A stretch of 64,000 nt of DNA, taken from WRIS01 sp964345475. GTDB lineage: Bacteria; Actinomycetota; Coriobacteriia; Coriobacteriales; Eggerthellaceae. Where the stretch lies: contig CAYFQW010000006.1 in NCBI GenBank assembly GCA_964345475.1, positions 1 through 64,000 on the forward strand. The letters run 5' to 3'. Below, in pieces: positions 39,712 to 49,230 of this stretch. Made by a program: the position numbers and the translations under genes. How positions within the stretch are numbered: the first letter of the stretch is position 1; each line of letters starts with the position of its first letter. The notes beneath the pieces are model-generated. The model saw only the letters and a program-made list of their open reading frames with translations. It was not told the DNA's origin and did not search any database.

Positions 39712-41430
39712 TTACTTGCTTGCAGCAATTTTGCCGGCGCGTCGGCCGAAGGTGATGCTGCGGCCAGCGGCAGCTCCTGAAAGAAGGTTGACATAGCTTT
39801 GTCCAGCATAGCCACCCGAGCAGTCGCCTGCTGCGTACAGACCCTCGATAACCTCGCCAGCCTCATTGACTACCTGCATATCGGTGTTAATACGGACACC
39901 ATCAAGCGTAGTAATGAAGTAGCCTCCACGTTGACGAATGCCGTAGAAAGGAGGAGTGTCAAGAGCCATAAGGCGATGGGCTTCTTTCCCAAAGTCTTCG
40001 TCTACACCCTTTTCGGCAAGCTCATTGTAACGTTCGACGGTTGCCGAGAAATTATCTGCAGGGATGTGCAGTTTCTCTGCCAGCTCTTCGATGGTGTCAG
40101 CCTCGACGATGTAACCATTTTCCTTCAGGTCATCATTGATGGCCATAACTACCGGGAAGTAAGGCATGACAGCCTGAGCACCATTCTCAAAGGGGTAGGG
40201 GCGTGAACAGCCGTGCGTATCGTACGATGCCATATCCTCTTCAAAGTTTGCATCCCATACAGAGCAATAGGTCTGATCTGGAATTCCGAAGGCTGTGTGA
40301 AGAATAAAATCGTACGGACCGCTCTCGTTGGTGAAGCGATTTCCCGTCAAATCAACTTTGAGGAAGGGCTGCGATCCCATCCAGAAAAGTGCACCTTCAG
40401 ACTGGTCGGTCGAGTCAGGTTTGACTGCGCCTCGGTCGAAAAGCATTCCGGCATGGACGCGGTCGAAGTCGGCACCCGCCCACAGCATAGATTTGATTCC
40501 GCCACCATCACAGGTTGGGAACGCGTACGGTACGGTAATCATTTCGACCGTCTCGGGCTGCAAGGCCTCAAGCATATCCCTGTTGGAAGCATAGCCTCCA
40601 GTGCACATGATAACGCCCTTGCTTGCATTGTAGCGAACAAGACCGTCTGGGCCTGTTGCATACAGTCCTACCACCTTGCCGTCTTCTACGATGAGCTGTT
40701 CGAGAAGCGTGTTCATATGAACATCAAGGCCAAGGCCCTTACCGTAATCGAGCAAAAATCCACTTGTCATAGTGAAGCTTCCAATGTTGGGATCTGTTGG
40801 ATCTTCCCACTGAAGCGAGTGCCCTACATCAATTGCTGGAATCTTTAGTTCATGCGCATGGCTGTACTCAAATTTAATGTTATAGCCATGCTCGGCGCAG
40901 CGCTCGGTATACCAGTCAATAGCCTCACCTGAATTGTCGGCCCATACCTTATAGAGACGGACATCTCCATAGCCTAATGACTGACGTGACATTTCGTTGA
41001 TGGCATCGAACTTGTCAGGGTTGACGCCCTGCTCGATCTGCTGTGAGGAGCCAACGGCTGCCAAGGTGTCGCGGATACCATTTCCGATTTCTGCCTGGCG
41101 CTCGATGATGATCGTCTCGGCGCCTTCTTCTACTGCTGAGCAAGCTGCAAAACAGCCCGCGGTTCCAGCCCCTACAACCAATACCTCGGTGTCGAACGTA
41201 TCGACAACATCTGCTTCATTAATTTCCTGGGGTGCTCCAAGCCAGTCGGCACCTGCCGCAGGAGCCTCTGCCCCCGCATCGGGCGACGAGCCATTCTGCG
41301 AGGCTCCGCCAGATTGTTGTGGCGAAGAGCAACCTGCAAGGCTTGCACCTACACCGACAATTCCTGCACTGGCCGCTCCGACAAGAAAATCACGTCTGGT
41401 AAAACCACGCTTTTCTTCTCCTGCACTCAT
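39712..41430 (-). CDS. Tat-exported FAD fumarate-reductase-like lipoprotein
   Basis: A 572-residue flavoprotein of the fumarate/urocanate reductase family. A twin-Arg signal (TRRDFLVGAASAG) and lipobox (LAGCSS) predict folded export and lipid anchoring outside the membrane. The FAD site is VLVVGAGTAGCFAA with IIIERQ (about 75-105). The C-terminal GIRQRGGYFITTLDGVRIN and YAAGDCSGGYAG segments fit the family. Such enzymes use external electron acceptors and are numerous in Eggerthellales. No FMN-binding domain is present. It is divergent from a membrane LuxR-type regulator that likely controls it. Confidence 0.9.
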   Translation of the reverse strand: MSAGEEKRGFTRRDFLVGAASAGIVGVGASLAGCSSPQQSGGASQNGSSPDAGAEAPAAGADWLGAPQEINEADVVDTFDTEVLVVGAGTAGCFAACSAVEEGAETIIIERQAEIGNGIRDTLAAVGSSQQIEQGVNPDKFDAINEMSRQSLGYGDVRLYKVWADNSGEAIDWYTERCAEHGYNIKFEYSHAHELKIPAIDVGHSLQWEDPTDPNIGSFTMTSGFLLDYGKGLGLDVHMNTLLEQLIVEDGKVVGLYATGPDGLVRYNASKGVIMCTGGYASNRDMLEALQPETVEMITVPYAFPTCDGGGIKSMLWAGADFDRVHAGMLFDRGAVKPDSTDQSEGALFWMGSQPFLKVDLTGNRFTNESGPYDFILHTAFGIPDQTYCSVWDANFEEDMASYDTHGCSRPYPFENGAQAVMPYFPVVMAINDDLKENGYIVEADTIEELAEKLHIPADNFSATVERYNELAEKGVDEDFGKEAHRLMALDTPPFYGIRQRGGYFITTLDGVRINTDMQVVNEAGEVIEGLYAAGDCSGGYAGQSYVNLLSGAAAGRSITFGRRAGKIAASK

Positions 41431-41570
41431 GTTATTTCTCCATTCTCCTTGGTTTCAAGTAGCTTCTTTTCATAAGGTTAAACTGCTTGTATACTCATAC
41501 TATTAAAAGCCTTTTTAGGCTCTAAAGCATCGCATACTATAGGGTATTAGTGTCTTAGCGCAGGTCAGCT

Positions 41571-43172
41571 ATGGTAAGATACCCTAAAGTGGGTGAGATA
41601 TTAGGGACATGTGTATACAGGGATAAAAGCGAGGGGAATGTGAACAATTCTATAAAAAGGCTGCTTCCGCTCTATAAGCTGGGCTGGGCCTTTTTTCTTG
41701 CCTGGGTATTTTGCGTGTTTTATACGCAGGTGATGGAGGGTTATACGGGGGCAAAACTAATTTCCTCTCATTATGGCGGCCTCAGTATCCAAAGCTTCTT
41801 TTTGGGATCTCCAGTGTTTTTCTCTATCCTAGCCCTTAGTCTTATCATTGCCCTTGAAAAACGTTTTGGTTCACCCGTCCAAAACAAAAACCTTCTCTTT
41901 TTTGCACCCTTGCTCACCTCTTTAGCAAGCCCGCTTTTGTTCATACAAATAGAAAGCCCTGTCGGTACCATACTCCTCTTTGGCCTAGGCGCTCTTTTCA
42001 CGGGGATGGGAAGTGCTCTTATTTGGGTAATGTGGGGTGAATATTATGCAAAAATATCCCAAGAAGATGTGGAAATCCTCGCTCCTGCCTCTGCCGTTGT
42101 CGCATCAGTAATCCTCCTTTTTGTTTCTTCAATGAGTGGCTGGGTTGCCTTATTGCTCGTTAGCAGCTTGCCGTTTATTTCTGGAATGTGCCTTAAAATG
42201 TCTTTGCGTGACGGAGAAGAAAGCGATACGTTTCCTGAATTTTCTGGCACGGCAGAGAGAAAGATTTTTGAAACCAGGAGAAGTACAGCACTCCAGAATC
42301 CTCTTGCCGCCTTCAAGGCTTTGAGGCGAGCTGGTTTTGGAATCTTGCTCACCTTCTTCTTCGCATGCATCCTGGGTGCCTTCTGGTTTTCTGCTCATAA
42401 TGAACCAGGGTATTTCCAGATCACCGTGGTGGTCAGCATTGTGTTTATGGGGCTTGTTTCTGTGTACTCCTCGCGCGAACCAGGAAGAATGTCGGTCGTC
42501 TCCTTCTTCAGGTGGATGTGCCCTCTGCTTATTCTCGGTTTTGTCGCCATAATACTATTTGATGGTGGCGAGGGTTTTTACCTTGCGTATGCCGTATCGC
42601 TTACTGCGCGATTTTCATTTTGCGTCATCACTCAAATATTCTTTGCGCACTATGCTGCATCAGGACGGACAACGGCTGTACAGGCCTATGGTTTCGGTTG
42701 GCTGTTTGTCCACATAGGAGACTTGCTCGGAATAGTATGTATGATCTTGCTTGAGCCTCTGTTTCTTGCAGGCGTGTTAGAGCCGTATCAAGTATCCGCC
42801 TTGTCTATAGCAGTTCTTGCCATAGCGACGATGGCCATCTTGAACCAGAAAGGGACATTCGTCATAAAAGATACGATAGAAGTAAGTGAGGGTGGGGGAG
42901 ATAGCGCAAGCTCAGAAGAAAAATCTCCCGAGGCTTTTGTTGTCGATGAGCTTGAAGAAAACATTAACGCAATCGCTGAAAAGGCTCAATTGACACCTCG
43001 AGAAAAAGAAGTGTTTGATCTGCTTTCTCGGGGTCGTTCAGTACCTTTCATACGCGATGAGCTCATCATATCGCGCAATACGGTAGCTACTCACGTCAAG
43101 CATATATATGCAAAGCTCGAAGTCCACTCCCGTCAGGAGCTCATTGATTTAGTGCATGAATACCGATTGTGA
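41571..43172 (+). CDS. Membrane protein with C-terminal LuxR-type HTH
   Basis: A 533-residue protein. About twelve hydrophobic segments lie between residues 35 and 435, MFS-like in spacing. A linker with Glu-rich sequence leads to a LuxR/GerE HTH (LTPREKEVFDLLSRGRSV, then ISRNTVATHVKHIYAKLEVHS; about 468-530). Membrane-bound LuxR regulators of this shape are common beside fumarate-reductase-like genes in Coriobacteriia, so it probably senses the substrate and activates the divergent flavoprotein gene. GTG at 41640 with GAGGGG upstream is an alternative start. Confidence 0.85.
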   Translation: MVRYPKVGEILGTCVYRDKSEGNVNNSIKRLLPLYKLGWAFFLAWVFCVFYTQVMEGYTGAKLISSHYGGLSIQSFFLGSPVFFSILALSLIIALEKRFGSPVQNKNLLFFAPLLTSLASPLLFIQIESPVGTILLFGLGALFTGMGSALIWVMWGEYYAKISQEDVEILAPASAVVASVILLFVSSMSGWVALLLVSSLPFISGMCLKMSLRDGEESDTFPEFSGTAERKIFETRRSTALQNPLAAFKALRRAGFGILLTFFFACILGAFWFSAHNEPGYFQITVVVSIVFMGLVSVYSSREPGRMSVVSFFRWMCPLLILGFVAIILFDGGEGFYLAYAVSLTARFSFCVITQIFFAHYAASGRTTAVQAYGFGWLFVHIGDLLGIVCMILLEPLFLAGVLEPYQVSALSIAVLAIATMAILNQKGTFVIKDTIEVSEGGGDSASSEEKSPEAFVVDELEENINAIAEKAQLTPREKEVFDLLSRGRSVPFIRDELIISRNTVATHVKHIYAKLEVHSRQELIDLVHEYRL

Positions 43173-43368
43173 GGAGTGAAGAAGGCCTCATGACGGTTCC
43201 GGCACACAGCCTCAGGAAGGCTTGAGCAAAACAGAGCTGCTGTATTCAGGAAAGCTTGAGCAAAACAGAGCCGTTGCATTCAGAAAACTTGAGCAAAACA
43301 GAGCACTCAGCCCAGCCGAGCACTCAGCCTAGGAAGACTTCACCATGAGCACGGCGCTAATCCCTGCG
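43173..43368. repeat. Short tandem repeats between convergent genes
   Basis: CTTGAGCAAAACAGAGC occurs three times at 43221, 43255 and 43288 (period 33-34 bases, interval sequence also partly kept: TTCAGGAAAG/TTCAGAAAA). GAGCACTCAGCC follows twice (43301, 43318). Too short and too few to be a CRISPR array. No gene is seen. Confidence 0.8.
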
Positions 43369-44754
43369 TTAATCCTCAAGCTCTGCGAGCTCTTCATCTT
43401 CGTCCTCATTTTGAGTACGGCGAGCCTCTGCCTGCAAAACGAAGAAGCCAACAAGGCCTGCAACAAGGGAAGCTGATAAAATAGCCACCTTGGATATAGC
43501 AATAAGCTCATGGGAAAGGAAGGCGAGGTTCGTAACGAAGATAGCCATCGTAAACCCTACGCCACCTAAAATAGAACCCCCCGCCATGTGACGCCAATTC
43601 ACCTTATCGGGGAGATCGCTGAATCCGAGACGGACCGTAATATAGGAGGTGAGGAAAATACCTAAGGGCTTTGCGACACAGAGGCCAAAAAATATGCCCA
43701 ATGCAATAGGATGAAAAACTATTTCAGAAAGATTTACTCCCGAAATTGCAACGCCGGCGTTTGCGAAAGCAAAGAGAGGCAAAATAAAAAAGTAAACGAA
43801 AGAATGCATATTGTGGTTGAGTCGGGTAATGGGAGGTATGGTCAGCTTTGAAACTTTTGCAATCTGATTTACCTCGTTCAAAAATTCTTTTTGGGCTAAA
43901 TCCATCTCGCCTGGATCGTAGCGCTCTTCAGCACTCCTTGACTTACGTTTGAGCCAGCGGTTTGCTGTTTCTGTTCTGATAGGTGAGTTGGAGGGTATGG
44001 TTACGGCAAGCAAGACGCCAGCAACTGTTGCATGTACGCCCGACATATAGATGGTAATCCACATGATGCCGCCTACAATTAAGTAGGGGGCCAGAGAGCA
44101 GACGCCCCCTCTATTCATGCCAATCAATACGAAGAAGCAAAGTATTCCTAAAGCGAGCCACGCGATACTGAGTGATTTGGTGTAAAAGAAGGCAATTATG
44201 AGAATGGCCAAAATATCGTCCACTACGGTACAAGTGGAGAAGAAGGCGCGCAAGCCAGCAGGGACCCTCGATCCAAGCAGGGCAAGGATACCCAGGCAGA
44301 AAGCTATATCGTTAGAGAGGGGTATTGCCCATCCATTTACAAATTCGCCCAAGCCCCCATTAAGAACTAAGTACAGTACTGCAGGAAGAATAGCTCCTCC
44401 AATACCTGCAGCTAAAGGAAGGATGGCCTTTCGAGGCTCCTTAAGTTCTCCTGCCGTTAGCTCGAACTTGATATCAAGGCCTATAACCAGGAAGAAAAAA
44501 GCCATAAGGAAGTCGTTGATAAAATGTCCTACAGAGATATTGGCCTCGAAGCTGCCGACATTGAAGCTGATAATAAGCTCGTTCCAGAATGTCTCAAAAT
44601 TTGGTATGAAGGGGGTGTTTGCGAGTATTAAGGCTAAAACAGCCGCTGCAAACATTAAAATGGTAGAGCGTGTGGATGAGTGGGTAAACTCAAAAATCTT
44701 TTTTCGGCGGCGGGCGACCCTTTGTCCTTTTTCCTCAAATAGTTCTTCTTCCAT
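43369..44754 (-). CDS. nhaA: Na+/H+ antiporter NhaA
   Basis: A 461-residue inner-membrane antiporter exchanging protons for sodium, somewhat longer than the 388-residue E. coli protein because of charged N- and C-terminal tails. Family landmarks are FFFLVIGLDIKFELTAGEL, LSNDIAFCLGILALLGSRVP with the Asp of helix IV, and STCTVVDDILAILI with the Asp pair of helix V needed for transport. A cytoplasmic loop with KRKSRSAEERYDPGEMDL lies before helix IX. It is a single gene with a 355-base upstream gap. Confidence 0.93.
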   Translation of the reverse strand: MEEELFEEKGQRVARRRKKIFEFTHSSTRSTILMFAAAVLALILANTPFIPNFETFWNELIISFNVGSFEANISVGHFINDFLMAFFFLVIGLDIKFELTAGELKEPRKAILPLAAGIGGAILPAVLYLVLNGGLGEFVNGWAIPLSNDIAFCLGILALLGSRVPAGLRAFFSTCTVVDDILAILIIAFFYTKSLSIAWLALGILCFFVLIGMNRGGVCSLAPYLIVGGIMWITIYMSGVHATVAGVLLAVTIPSNSPIRTETANRWLKRKSRSAEERYDPGEMDLAQKEFLNEVNQIAKVSKLTIPPITRLNHNMHSFVYFFILPLFAFANAGVAISGVNLSEIVFHPIALGIFFGLCVAKPLGIFLTSYITVRLGFSDLPDKVNWRHMAGGSILGGVGFTMAIFVTNLAFLSHELIAISKVAILSASLVAGLVGFFVLQAEARRTQNEDEDEELAELED

Positions 44755-45109
44755 AATTCCCTATCAAATACGAAGATGTACAGTGTCTTAGAAGGTGCAC
44801 CAACATGCCTGGATCTGGTACCATCGAAGCTCATATGTTTGATTTTGCGCCCTCAAACTAAGCTGGATGATTCTCATATATTTAGAGAACATGATGCTGT
44901 TCCAAAATATCGATCCAGCGCTGCACTTATGTGTCGATGGCCGTGTGGCCATAAGGTGGAACAACGATAAAATCCTTATTCTAATCCTTAGAATGCTAGC
45001 ACAGGGGGGCTTATGGAACAATGCATACAAGAAAGAAATGTACGTTTCTCCACCCCTTGCATTGTTCTCTGCATGCTGATTGGCACTTTTTACCGTGTGT
45101 TCTTTAGAG
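44755..45109. other. Upstream region of nhaA with nested hairpin
   Basis: No gene is supported in this 355-base gap. GAACAATGCA (45016-45025) pairs with TGCATTGTTC (45058-45067), and inside lies a second near-palindrome around 45031-45050 (GAAAGAAATG / GTTTCTC). It may be a terminator for the upstream transporter genes or a structured leader. Confidence 0.45.
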
Positions 45110-45862
45110 TTAAGACAGTATCGAGGAACCGTTTGAAACACTGGCGAGCAGAAGTTTGACGTAGTCGTTGGCGGGGTGTTCGCTGATGTTTTCGGGCGTA
45201 TCAAATTGCTGGGCTTCGCCCTTGTTCATCACGAGCACGCGGGTGCCCAAGCGAAAAGCCTCATGCATGTCATGTGTAACAAACAAAACCGTCATATCGG
45301 TTTTCTGATGAATGCCGCTAATCTCTTCCTGCAACGAACTCCTGGTAATCTCATCGACTGCGCCAAAAGGCTCATCCATTAAAAGGATATAGGGCTGAGA
45401 CACGAGGGAGCGTGCGATGCCAACCCTTTGTTGCTGACCGCCTGATAGTTCGTGGGGGTATTTTTTGAGGAGGCTTCGGTCAAGGCCTACGAGATCGAGT
45501 GCTTTCAAAATGGATTCTTTCACCTTGTCGTTGTCGTGCCTCGAAAGACGTGGCACGAAGCCGATGTTGTGACTGACATCGAGGTGGGGAAATAAGACAT
45601 TACCTTGTATGGCGTAACCGATTTTCCGCCGCAGCTTAATAAGGTTCTCGTCCTTGATATTTTTCCCGTACATGAAGATATCGCCACTTGTAGGGACAAC
45701 GAGACTGTTGACCATTTTGAGCACGGTAGTCTTACCGCCACCCGAGCTTCCTACGATGGTAATGAACTCACCATGCTCGATACTGAGGTTGAAGTTCTTT
45801 ACGGCGTATTCGTCCCCATATTTCTTTACAACATTTCTGTATTCAATAGCTGGCTCAGTCAT
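45110..45862 (-). CDS. ABC transporter ATP-binding protein (OpuC/EgtU type)
   Basis: A 250-residue ATPase with Walker A GSSGGGKTT, Q-loop YAIQGNVLFPHL, signature LSGGQQQRVGIARSL, Walker B LLMDEPFGA and switch THDMHEA. It lacks the C-terminal CBS domains of some glycine-betaine ATPases. The last base of its coding strand start overlaps the stop of the permease-binding-protein fusion, so the two form one operon and one importer of osmoprotectant, choline or ergothioneine type. Confidence 0.9.
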   Translation of the reverse strand: MTEPAIEYRNVVKKYGDEYAVKNFNLSIEHGEFITIVGSSGGGKTTVLKMVNSLVVPTSGDIFMYGKNIKDENLIKLRRKIGYAIQGNVLFPHLDVSHNIGFVPRLSRHDNDKVKESILKALDLVGLDRSLLKKYPHELSGGQQQRVGIARSLVSQPYILLMDEPFGAVDEITRSSLQEEISGIHQKTDMTVLFVTHDMHEAFRLGTRVLVMNKGEAQQFDTPENISEHPANDYVKLLLASVSNGSSILS

Positions 45863-47409
45863 TAAAAATCACCTTCCACTAGTCCTGAAGATGCCAAGAA
45901 GTCATGTGCAACGGCCTGAGGGGAACGACCTTCGGTGTCAACCTGGTAGTTAAGCTCTGCCATCGTTTCCTCATCGAAGGCCCCTTCAAGCTTTAAAAGT
46001 GTATCCTCGAGTTCAGGATGCTCTGCTAGCACCTCGAGGCGGCAGACTGTTGCTGCCTGGTAGGAGGGGAAGAACTGTTTGTCATCTTCGAGTACTACCA
46101 CATTGGAGCTCGAAAGCTGTCCATCAGTGGTATATACAACGAGCGCATCAACCTGCCCGCTTTCTATTGCTTTATATTTGAGCCCCGTATCGAGGTCCAT
46201 GGTTGAGGAGAAGTCGAAACCGTAGGCCTTGCATAGTTCGTAGTAGCCATCGAGACGTTCATAGAAATCATACTCCGCTCCAATAGTTAAGGAGGATGAC
46301 ACGGCCGCTAAGTCGGAATAAGTTTTTAGATTGTACTTCTCTGCTATTGAAGACGCGACTGCAATACCGTAGGTATTTTGGAAGCCGTATTTTCCGATCC
46401 ATGTCAGACCCATGTCTTTGTAGGCGGCTTGCAGCTCATCGAACATCGATTCCTGGTAGACTTCGTCGCGAAAGAGGACCGAGTTCCAGGCGGTGCCGGT
46501 GTATTCAGCGTAGAGGTCGTAATCTCCCTTGATGAGCGCAGGTTGTATAACGGAGGTACCTCCTCCGAGCCCTGCAATAAGGTCGACCTCCAGGTCGGTG
46601 TCGTATTCTATGAACTGTGCGAGCACTTCCCCTAAAACAAGCTGTTCCGTATAGGATTTACTTGCCACACGAATCGTGTCCTCGGAATCCTTATCGCAGA
46701 ACTGGACGAAGAATGAGCTAACTATGAGGGCAAGCGCGATGATGCCCACGACAATGAGGCGCCTGTTCCCCTTTTTACTCTGTTCAGCATAGGTAGCGCG
46801 CTCGACGAGACCAAGCAAAAGATCGACCACGATAGCAAGCAAGGCAACAAGCGCTGATCCAACAAGCACGATAGGCATGTTGTTGGTTGTAATGCCCCTG
46901 AAAATCGCAACTCCCAAACCGCCTGCTCCGATAAAAGACGCAATGGCCGTGAGTGCAATGGTCATAGTAACCATGTTGCGAAAACCCGACATAATAACGG
47001 GGAAGGCGAGGGGGAGCTTTATTTTCCAGAGCAGTTGAAATCTTGTGCACCCCATACCCACGGCAGCCTCGATAATCGATTCGTCGATGGTGGAAATACC
47101 CGTATGTGTATTCTTAACCATCGGTAAAAGACCATAGATGGTCAAGGCAATGATGGCGGTTAAATTACCCACACCCGTGAAGGGAATAAGAAACCCCAAT
47201 AGGGCTAAGGACGGTATGGTGTACAGGAGGTTGACTGCTGTAAGGGTGAGTTTCGAGATCTTTTCATATTCACTGATAAGTATTCCGAACATCAAACCTA
47301 TGACCGTAGCAAATACTATTGCAACTACAGAAATTACTATGTGTTCCAAAATAAGATTGGAAAAAAAATCCCAACGCTCGATAAGCAGAGTCGCTGCACT
47401 CTGTATCAT
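45862..47409 (-). CDS. Fused ABC permease and substrate-binding protein
   Basis: A 515-residue fusion. Residues about 1-210 are a BPD-type permease with EAAVGMGCTRFQLLWKIKLPLA as the coupling helix and about six membrane segments. After another helix (LIVVGIIALALIVSSFFV), the rest is an OpuAC-type binding domain facing outside (IRVASKSYTEQLVLGEVL; GGTSVIQPALIKGDYDLYAEYTGTAW). This is the OpuFB/EgtU layout for quaternary amines or ergothioneine. Aromatic Tyr residues in the YAEYTGT area could form the ligand cage. Substrate not determined. Confidence 0.88.
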   Translation of the reverse strand: MIQSAATLLIERWDFFSNLILEHIVISVVAIVFATVIGLMFGILISEYEKISKLTLTAVNLLYTIPSLALLGFLIPFTGVGNLTAIIALTIYGLLPMVKNTHTGISTIDESIIEAAVGMGCTRFQLLWKIKLPLAFPVIMSGFRNMVTMTIALTAIASFIGAGGLGVAIFRGITTNNMPIVLVGSALVALLAIVVDLLLGLVERATYAEQSKKGNRRLIVVGIIALALIVSSFFVQFCDKDSEDTIRVASKSYTEQLVLGEVLAQFIEYDTDLEVDLIAGLGGGTSVIQPALIKGDYDLYAEYTGTAWNSVLFRDEVYQESMFDELQAAYKDMGLTWIGKYGFQNTYGIAVASSIAEKYNLKTYSDLAAVSSSLTIGAEYDFYERLDGYYELCKAYGFDFSSTMDLDTGLKYKAIESGQVDALVVYTTDGQLSSSNVVVLEDDKQFFPSYQAATVCRLEVLAEHPELEDTLLKLEGAFDEETMAELNYQVDTEGRSPQAVAHDFLASSGLVEGDF

Positions 47410-47915
47410 AACAACCCCCTAGAAGGCTCACGTGTCTTAAGAGCTAACTTTCATCGTATGTCTTTTTCTCGCTGATTTATCCCTTTATCATGAGTAAGCT
47501 CAGAAGGCTTGTCAAGCCACTCAACAGCCTTTTTGTCCTAAAAGAGCCTCAAGCAAGCCTTATTTTGCGAAGTTTCAAGGCCTTGTTGAGCGACTTCTTT
47601 TTTCGATAAAAATTTAATAATAATTTGTAATCGCATCTAAAAAGTGAGGGATTATTCCGTCTTTAACATGCTTGTATAGATTTGTTATATTAATTTTGCG
47701 AGAGATATAATTTTTACGCTCTCAGGCTTGACGAAACAGCTCGGACGATAGAATATGTGGAGCTTTGATGATTCTTCGTCATTTTAGGGTCACTATAGGC
47801 CCAAATTTGAGTGTAGCCGGAGTTTGAATACGGTACGCAAGCTTGTTTGCTTAAGTAAAAAATCGAAAGAACAGCAAAGACTGGGTTATCGGAAACTAAG
47901 GGATTGGTCATTCGT
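47410..47915 (+). promoter_or_regulatory. AT-rich gap with promoter candidate for uppP
   Basis: This 506-base gap between divergent genes has no supported gene. Near 47500 is a small dyad GGCTTG-T-CAAGCC. A rightward promoter candidate is TTGTTA (47682-47687), 18 bases, TATAAT (47706-47711), giving a long leader of about 200 bases to uppP. AAGGGA at 47898-47903 may act as ribosome site. Confidence 0.45.
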
Positions 47916-48854
47916 ATGATAGTTGAAGCACTGAAAGCACTTCTTATCGGGTTTGTCGAGGGTATTACCGAGTGGCTGCCTATATCGTCAACGGGGCACA
48001 TGATACTCGTTGATGAATTCATGAAGCTCAATGTAAGCGAAGAGTTCATGGAGCTCTTCCTGGTCGTTATTCAGCTGGGCGCTATCATGGCAGTTGTTAT
48101 TCTGTACTTCAATAAGCTCAATCCCTTTTCTAGAAAAAAGGATACGGGTGAGAAGAAAAGCACCTGGCGCCTTTGGGGTATGGTTGTTGTCGGCTGCATA
48201 CCCGCGGCCATTATTGGTATTCTTTTCGACGACTGGTTCCATGAGCATTTTTATAATGCCGTTACCGTCTCTATTGCACTCATCGTCTACGGCTTTATTT
48301 TTATAGCTATAGAAATCTATCATAAGAAAAAACGAGGGGCGATGAGCAGCGGGGAACAAGAGTTGCGCGCGCGGGGGAAGCATGCTCGTCCAAATGGAAC
48401 CTCAGGAGATGTGGAGCAAGAGTCGTTCTACAAAATTGAGAACGTCGACGATATAGATATAAAGACGGCGCTTAAGATAGGTGCGTTTCAGGTGTTAGCT
48501 ATCGTGCCAGGCACATCACGTTCCGGCTCGACCATCCTTGGAGGGTTGATAAGTGGCTGCTCACGCGTTGTCGCTTCGGAATTCTCCTTCTTCCTCGCCA
48601 TTCCGGTGATGTTTGGTTGGGGCTTCTTGAAGTTTTTGAAGTACCTGCTTGCGATCGGCCTTAGCATGTCTCAGGTTGAACTTATGGTTCTCGTGATTGG
48701 CATCGTGGTTGCTTTCGTCGTCTCAGTAGCATCCATCAAATTTTTAATCGGTTTTGTCAAGAAGCACAGTTTTATACCCTTCGGTATCTATAGAATTGTA
48801 ATCGGTGTGGTGGTCCTCGTTTATTTTGCCCTGCAGGGAACTTTGTTTGTATAG
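47916..48854 (+). CDS. uppP: Undecaprenyl-diphosphatase UppP/BacA
   Basis: A 312-residue membrane phosphatase that recycles undecaprenyl pyrophosphate to the monophosphate carrier for wall synthesis; overexpression gives bacitracin resistance. Conserved active-site motifs are EGITEWLPISSTGHM near the N-terminus and VPGTSRSGSTILGGL in the second half. A hydrophilic loop of about 50 residues with KKKRGAMSSGEQE is inserted between helices. ATG 47916 is chosen; a TTG at 47904 is also possible. Confidence 0.93.
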   Translation: MIVEALKALLIGFVEGITEWLPISSTGHMILVDEFMKLNVSEEFMELFLVVIQLGAIMAVVILYFNKLNPFSRKKDTGEKKSTWRLWGMVVVGCIPAAIIGILFDDWFHEHFYNAVTVSIALIVYGFIFIAIEIYHKKKRGAMSSGEQELRARGKHARPNGTSGDVEQESFYKIENVDDIDIKTALKIGAFQVLAIVPGTSRSGSTILGGLISGCSRVVASEFSFFLAIPVMFGWGFLKFLKYLLAIGLSMSQVELMVLVIGIVVAFVVSVASIKFLIGFVKKHSFIPFGIYRIVIGVVVLVYFALQGTLFV

Positions 48855-48948
48855 GCGGCCCGCTTTAGGAGGGGCTTTTGTTATGATGCCCTATAGGTTT
48901 GCTTCATAAGAACTTTACGTTTCGAAAAAATCAAAGAAAGGAAGAGCT

Positions 48949-49230
48949 ATGCCCGAAAAAAATAAGGCAGTTTCCTCCATTGAAAAGCGTCGTGAGGAAA
49001 TTGATGCTATTGATAGACAGATTGTGACGCTTTTGAACGAGAGGACTGCGCATTCGCTCGCCATCAGAGAATTAAAACCAGAAGCGCAGATGGGGCTATT
49101 CGATCCGAAACGGGAAGAAGAGATTTTTGCGAAACTCTCAAATTACAATAAAGGGCCTCTTTACAACGACAGCCTCCAGGAGATATACGAGGGCATCCTC
49201 AAGGTCATGAAGGAGATGCCATCCTTATGA
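48949..49230 (+). CDS. Chorismate mutase (AroQ type)
   Basis: A 93-residue AroQ-fold chorismate mutase, chorismate to prephenate. Catalytic-type residues are seen in RREEIDAIDRQIVTLLNERT, RELKP and DPKREEEIFAKL. A GAAAGGAAG ribosome site precedes the ATG. Its stop overlaps the start of the DAHP synthase gene (ATGA). In many bacteria these two domains are one fused chain; here they are split but coupled, suggesting that the mutase serves as feedback-sensing partner of the synthase. Confidence 0.88.
   Translation: MPEKNKAVSSIEKRREEIDAIDRQIVTLLNERTAHSLAIRELKPEAQMGLFDPKREEEIFAKLSNYNKGPLYNDSLQEIYEGILKVMKEMPSL

Noticed and set aside
41571..43172. LuxR-type membrane protein as a plain MFS transporter
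   Set aside because: The C-terminal 65 residues are a clear LuxR/GerE HTH.
43221..43304. CRISPR-like repeats
   Set aside because: Three repeats of 17 bases with 16-17-base intervals that are themselves similar; no cas genes in the window.
47714..48049. Reverse frame of 111 codons upstream of and over the uppP start
   Set aside because: It overlaps the conserved N-terminus of UppP and shows no family resemblance.
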